Shown: piece after piece, positions 6,416 through 7,387 of the stretch
How the letters are laid out: each line of letters opens with the position of its first letter
Numbering within the stretch: the first letter of the stretch is position 1
NCBI GenBank assembly: GCA_002415025.1
Contig: DIBR01000060.1
Span: 44,327 to 51,713 of the forward strand
From: Spongiibacteraceae bacterium UBA5047
GTDB lineage: Bacteria > Pseudomonadota > Gammaproteobacteria > Pseudomonadales > Spongiibacteraceae
Direction of reading: 5' to 3'
Length of the DNA: 7,387 nucleotides
Notes under the pieces: model-generated
The model's input: only the letters and a program-made list of their open reading frames with translations
Databases searched by the model: none
What the model was told of the DNA's origin: nothing
Position numbers and translations under genes: made by a program

Positions 6416-7195
6416 ATGGAAAATCGTCTCGACTTTACGGGCAAGGTGGTCATCGTGACCGGCGGCGGCAAGGGCGTTGGCAAAGGTATCAGTGAGCGTT
6501 TTCTTGGGGCAGGCGCCACTGTCGTCATCTGTGGCCGCAGCGAACCGGACAGCCTGCCCGCAGCCGGAGGCAAAACGGCCGATTTTCGCAGCTGTGATGT
6601 CAAGGATTTCGATCAGATTCAGGCCTTTGTCACCGGCGTCGCCGAGGACTATGGCCGTATTGATGTACTGGTGAACAATGCCGGTGGCGCCCCTGCCGCC
6701 GAAGCGGCCACTGCCTCACCGCGCTTCTCGGAATCCATTATCCGCCTGAACCTGCTCGCGCCGCTCAATTTCTCCCAGTGCGCCAATACCGTCATGCAGC
6801 AACAGGAAAGCGGCGGCTCCATCATCAATATTGCCAGCGTGTCCGCCGTTCGCCCTTCTCCCCTTACGGCAGCTTATGGTGCGGCCAAGGCCGGGCTGGT
6901 GAACCTGTGTACCTCGCTCGCCGTTGAATGGGCGCCGAAGGTACGGGTGAACGCAATTATTGCGGGGCTGGTTCGCACAGAACAGGCGCATCTGCACTAT
7001 GGCGACGAAGACGGGATTGCCGCCGTTGGCGCCACCATTCCCCTGGGGCGCATGGCGGTACCGGAAGATATTGGCGATGCCTGCCTGTTTCTGGGCAGCT
7101 CGCTGTCGTCTTACGTCAGCGGCTCAACAATCACTGTTCACGGCGGCGGCGAAAAGCCGGCCTTTCTGGATGCGGCTAACGCTGAGGAAAAGTAA
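6416..7195 (+). CDS. Classical short-chain dehydrogenase/reductase (SDR)
   Basis: A 259-residue cytoplasmic NAD(P)-dependent oxidoreductase of the classical SDR family, usual length about 250. Motifs in order are TGGGKGVG (residues 15-22, dinucleotide loop), Arg41 after strand 2 (CGRS), which suggests NADP(H) preference, DV (61-62), NNAGG (87-91), and the catalytic tetrad Asn112, Ser141, Tyr154 and Lys158 (YGAAK). The GGRITVH-like end is present as GSTITVHGGG. GAGGG lies 4 nt before the ATG at 6416. It is transcribed away from the F420 operon and shares its upstream region, so co-regulation is possible. The substrate is unknown; by family it could be a hydroxysteroid, an acyl thioester or another alcohol/ketone. 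It is not itself an F420 enzyme family. Confidence 0.9.
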   Translation: MENRLDFTGKVVIVTGGGKGVGKGISERFLGAGATVVICGRSEPDSLPAAGGKTADFRSCDVKDFDQIQAFVTGVAEDYGRIDVLVNNAGGAPAAEAATASPRFSESIIRLNLLAPLNFSQCANTVMQQQESGGSIINIASVSAVRPSPLTAAYGAAKAGLVNLCTSLAVEWAPKVRVNAIIAGLVRTEQAHLHYGDEDGIAAVGATIPLGRMAVPEDIGDACLFLGSSLSSYVSGSTITVHGGGEKPAFLDAANAEEK

Positions 7196-7341
7196 GACTG
7201 CTTGATGCTGGACGTATGGCGAGAAGCCACCTGTAGGCCTGATTAAGCGCAGCGTATCAGGCGGTCACCTGCCCGAAACGCTGCGCTTATTCGGGCCTAC
7301 GCGTGTTCGGGATACCTATTCCAGGTACTTAAGCTGGGTAC
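7196..7341. other. Convergent intergenic spacer
   Basis: This 146-bp spacer lies between the 3' end of the SDR and the 3' end of the partial minus-strand gene. It holds the REP doublet and part of a short direct repeat. I see no intrinsic terminator with a T-run on either strand. Confidence 0.6.
7233..7300. repeat. REP doublet (REPIN) with compensated stems
   Basis: Two 30-nt units face each other around an 8-nt spacer. Unit 1 (7233-7262, plus) is GTAG, then arm GCCTGAT, loop TAAGCGCAGCGT, arm ATCAGGC. Unit 2 (7271-7300, read on minus) is GTAG, then arm GCCCGAA, the identical 12-nt loop, arm TTCGGGC. The arms differ at two positions and both differences are matched on the partner strand, so each 7-bp stem stays perfect. 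The GTAG head, palindrome and inverted pairing are the hallmarks of REP/BIME elements spread by RAYT transposases. The whole can also fold as one 23-bp hairpin with 21 Watson-Crick pairs. It lies between convergent gene ends, a typical REP location. Possible roles are mRNA 3'-end stabilisation or transcription shielding. Confidence 0.85.
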
Positions 7342-7345
7342 TTAA
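7324..7345. repeat. Short direct repeat
   Basis: GGTACTTAA occurs at 7324-7332 and again at 7337-7345, a 13-nt period. The second copy covers the stop codon of the partial minus-strand gene. It may be a small slippage duplication; no function is apparent. Confidence 0.4.
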
Positions 7346-7387
7346 ACCGTCACAATCTTGACGCCCAGCTCGAGACCATTGCGCGAT
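7342..7387 (-). CDS. 3' end of an unidentified gene (partial)
   Basis: On the minus strand a frame entering from the right edge reads SRNGLELGVKIVTV and then stops at TAA (7342-7344). It is only 14 codons long, so no family can be named and the coding status rests on plausible composition, the position just beyond a REP doublet, and the need for a neighbouring gene in dense DNA. The upstream part lies outside the window. If real, it is convergent with the SDR gene. Confidence 0.35.
   Translation of the reverse strand, partial: SRNGLELGVKIVTV

Noticed and set aside
7233..7300. Intrinsic terminator shared by the convergent genes
   Set aside because: No T-run follows the hairpin on either strand, and the repeat anatomy is better explained as a REP doublet.

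Overview
This window is a nearly complete coenzyme F420 gene cluster. Six minus-strand genes lie head to tail in the transcription order npdG (F420H2:NADP+ oxidoreductase), cofE, cofD, cofC, fbiC (CofG-CofH fusion), then a ketosteroid-isomerase-like gene. Four of the five junctions are overlaps of 1-4 nt or a gap of 11 nt, so the five F420 genes look like one translationally coupled operon. The last gene follows a 63-nt gap that holds its own ribosome binding site and a possible promoter. A divergently transcribed short-chain dehydrogenase (SDR) lies on the plus strand, and the last 14 codons of another minus-strand gene enter at the right edge.

Organism: the DNA is moderately GC-rich, densely packed and has Shine-Dalgarno sites typical of bacteria. 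The fused FbiC excludes a usual methanogen arrangement, where cofG and cofH are separate. CofE has no C-terminal nitroreductase domain, unlike the actinobacterial FbiB. A GTAG-headed REP doublet (REPIN) of the kind known from enterobacteria and pseudomonads lies between the convergent genes at the right. Together these point to an F420-making proteobacterium, perhaps gammaproteobacterial, but the lineage is inference only.

Layout: 14-451 KSI-like enzyme; 515-3001 fbiC; 3001-3726 cofC; 3738-4685 cofD; 4685-5452 cofE; 5449-6126 npdG; 6127-6415 divergent control region rich in inverted repeats; 6416-7195 SDR; 7196-7341 convergent spacer with a REPIN; 7342-7387 3' end of an unidentified gene. There are no tRNA, rRNA, CRISPR or IS genes.

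How the genes work together: FbiC makes the deazaflavin FO. CofC makes the guanylylated three-carbon acid that CofD transfers to FO. CofE adds the glutamate tail. NpdG exchanges hydride between NADPH and F420. No F420-using oxidoreductase is visible besides NpdG. The KSI-like protein keeps all three catalytic residues of ketosteroid isomerase, and the SDR has an NADP-type pocket, so the cluster may serve ring isomerisation and redox chemistry on a steroid- or enone-like substrate. The main open question is which F420 variant is made, because the dehydro-F420 reductase domain is absent.
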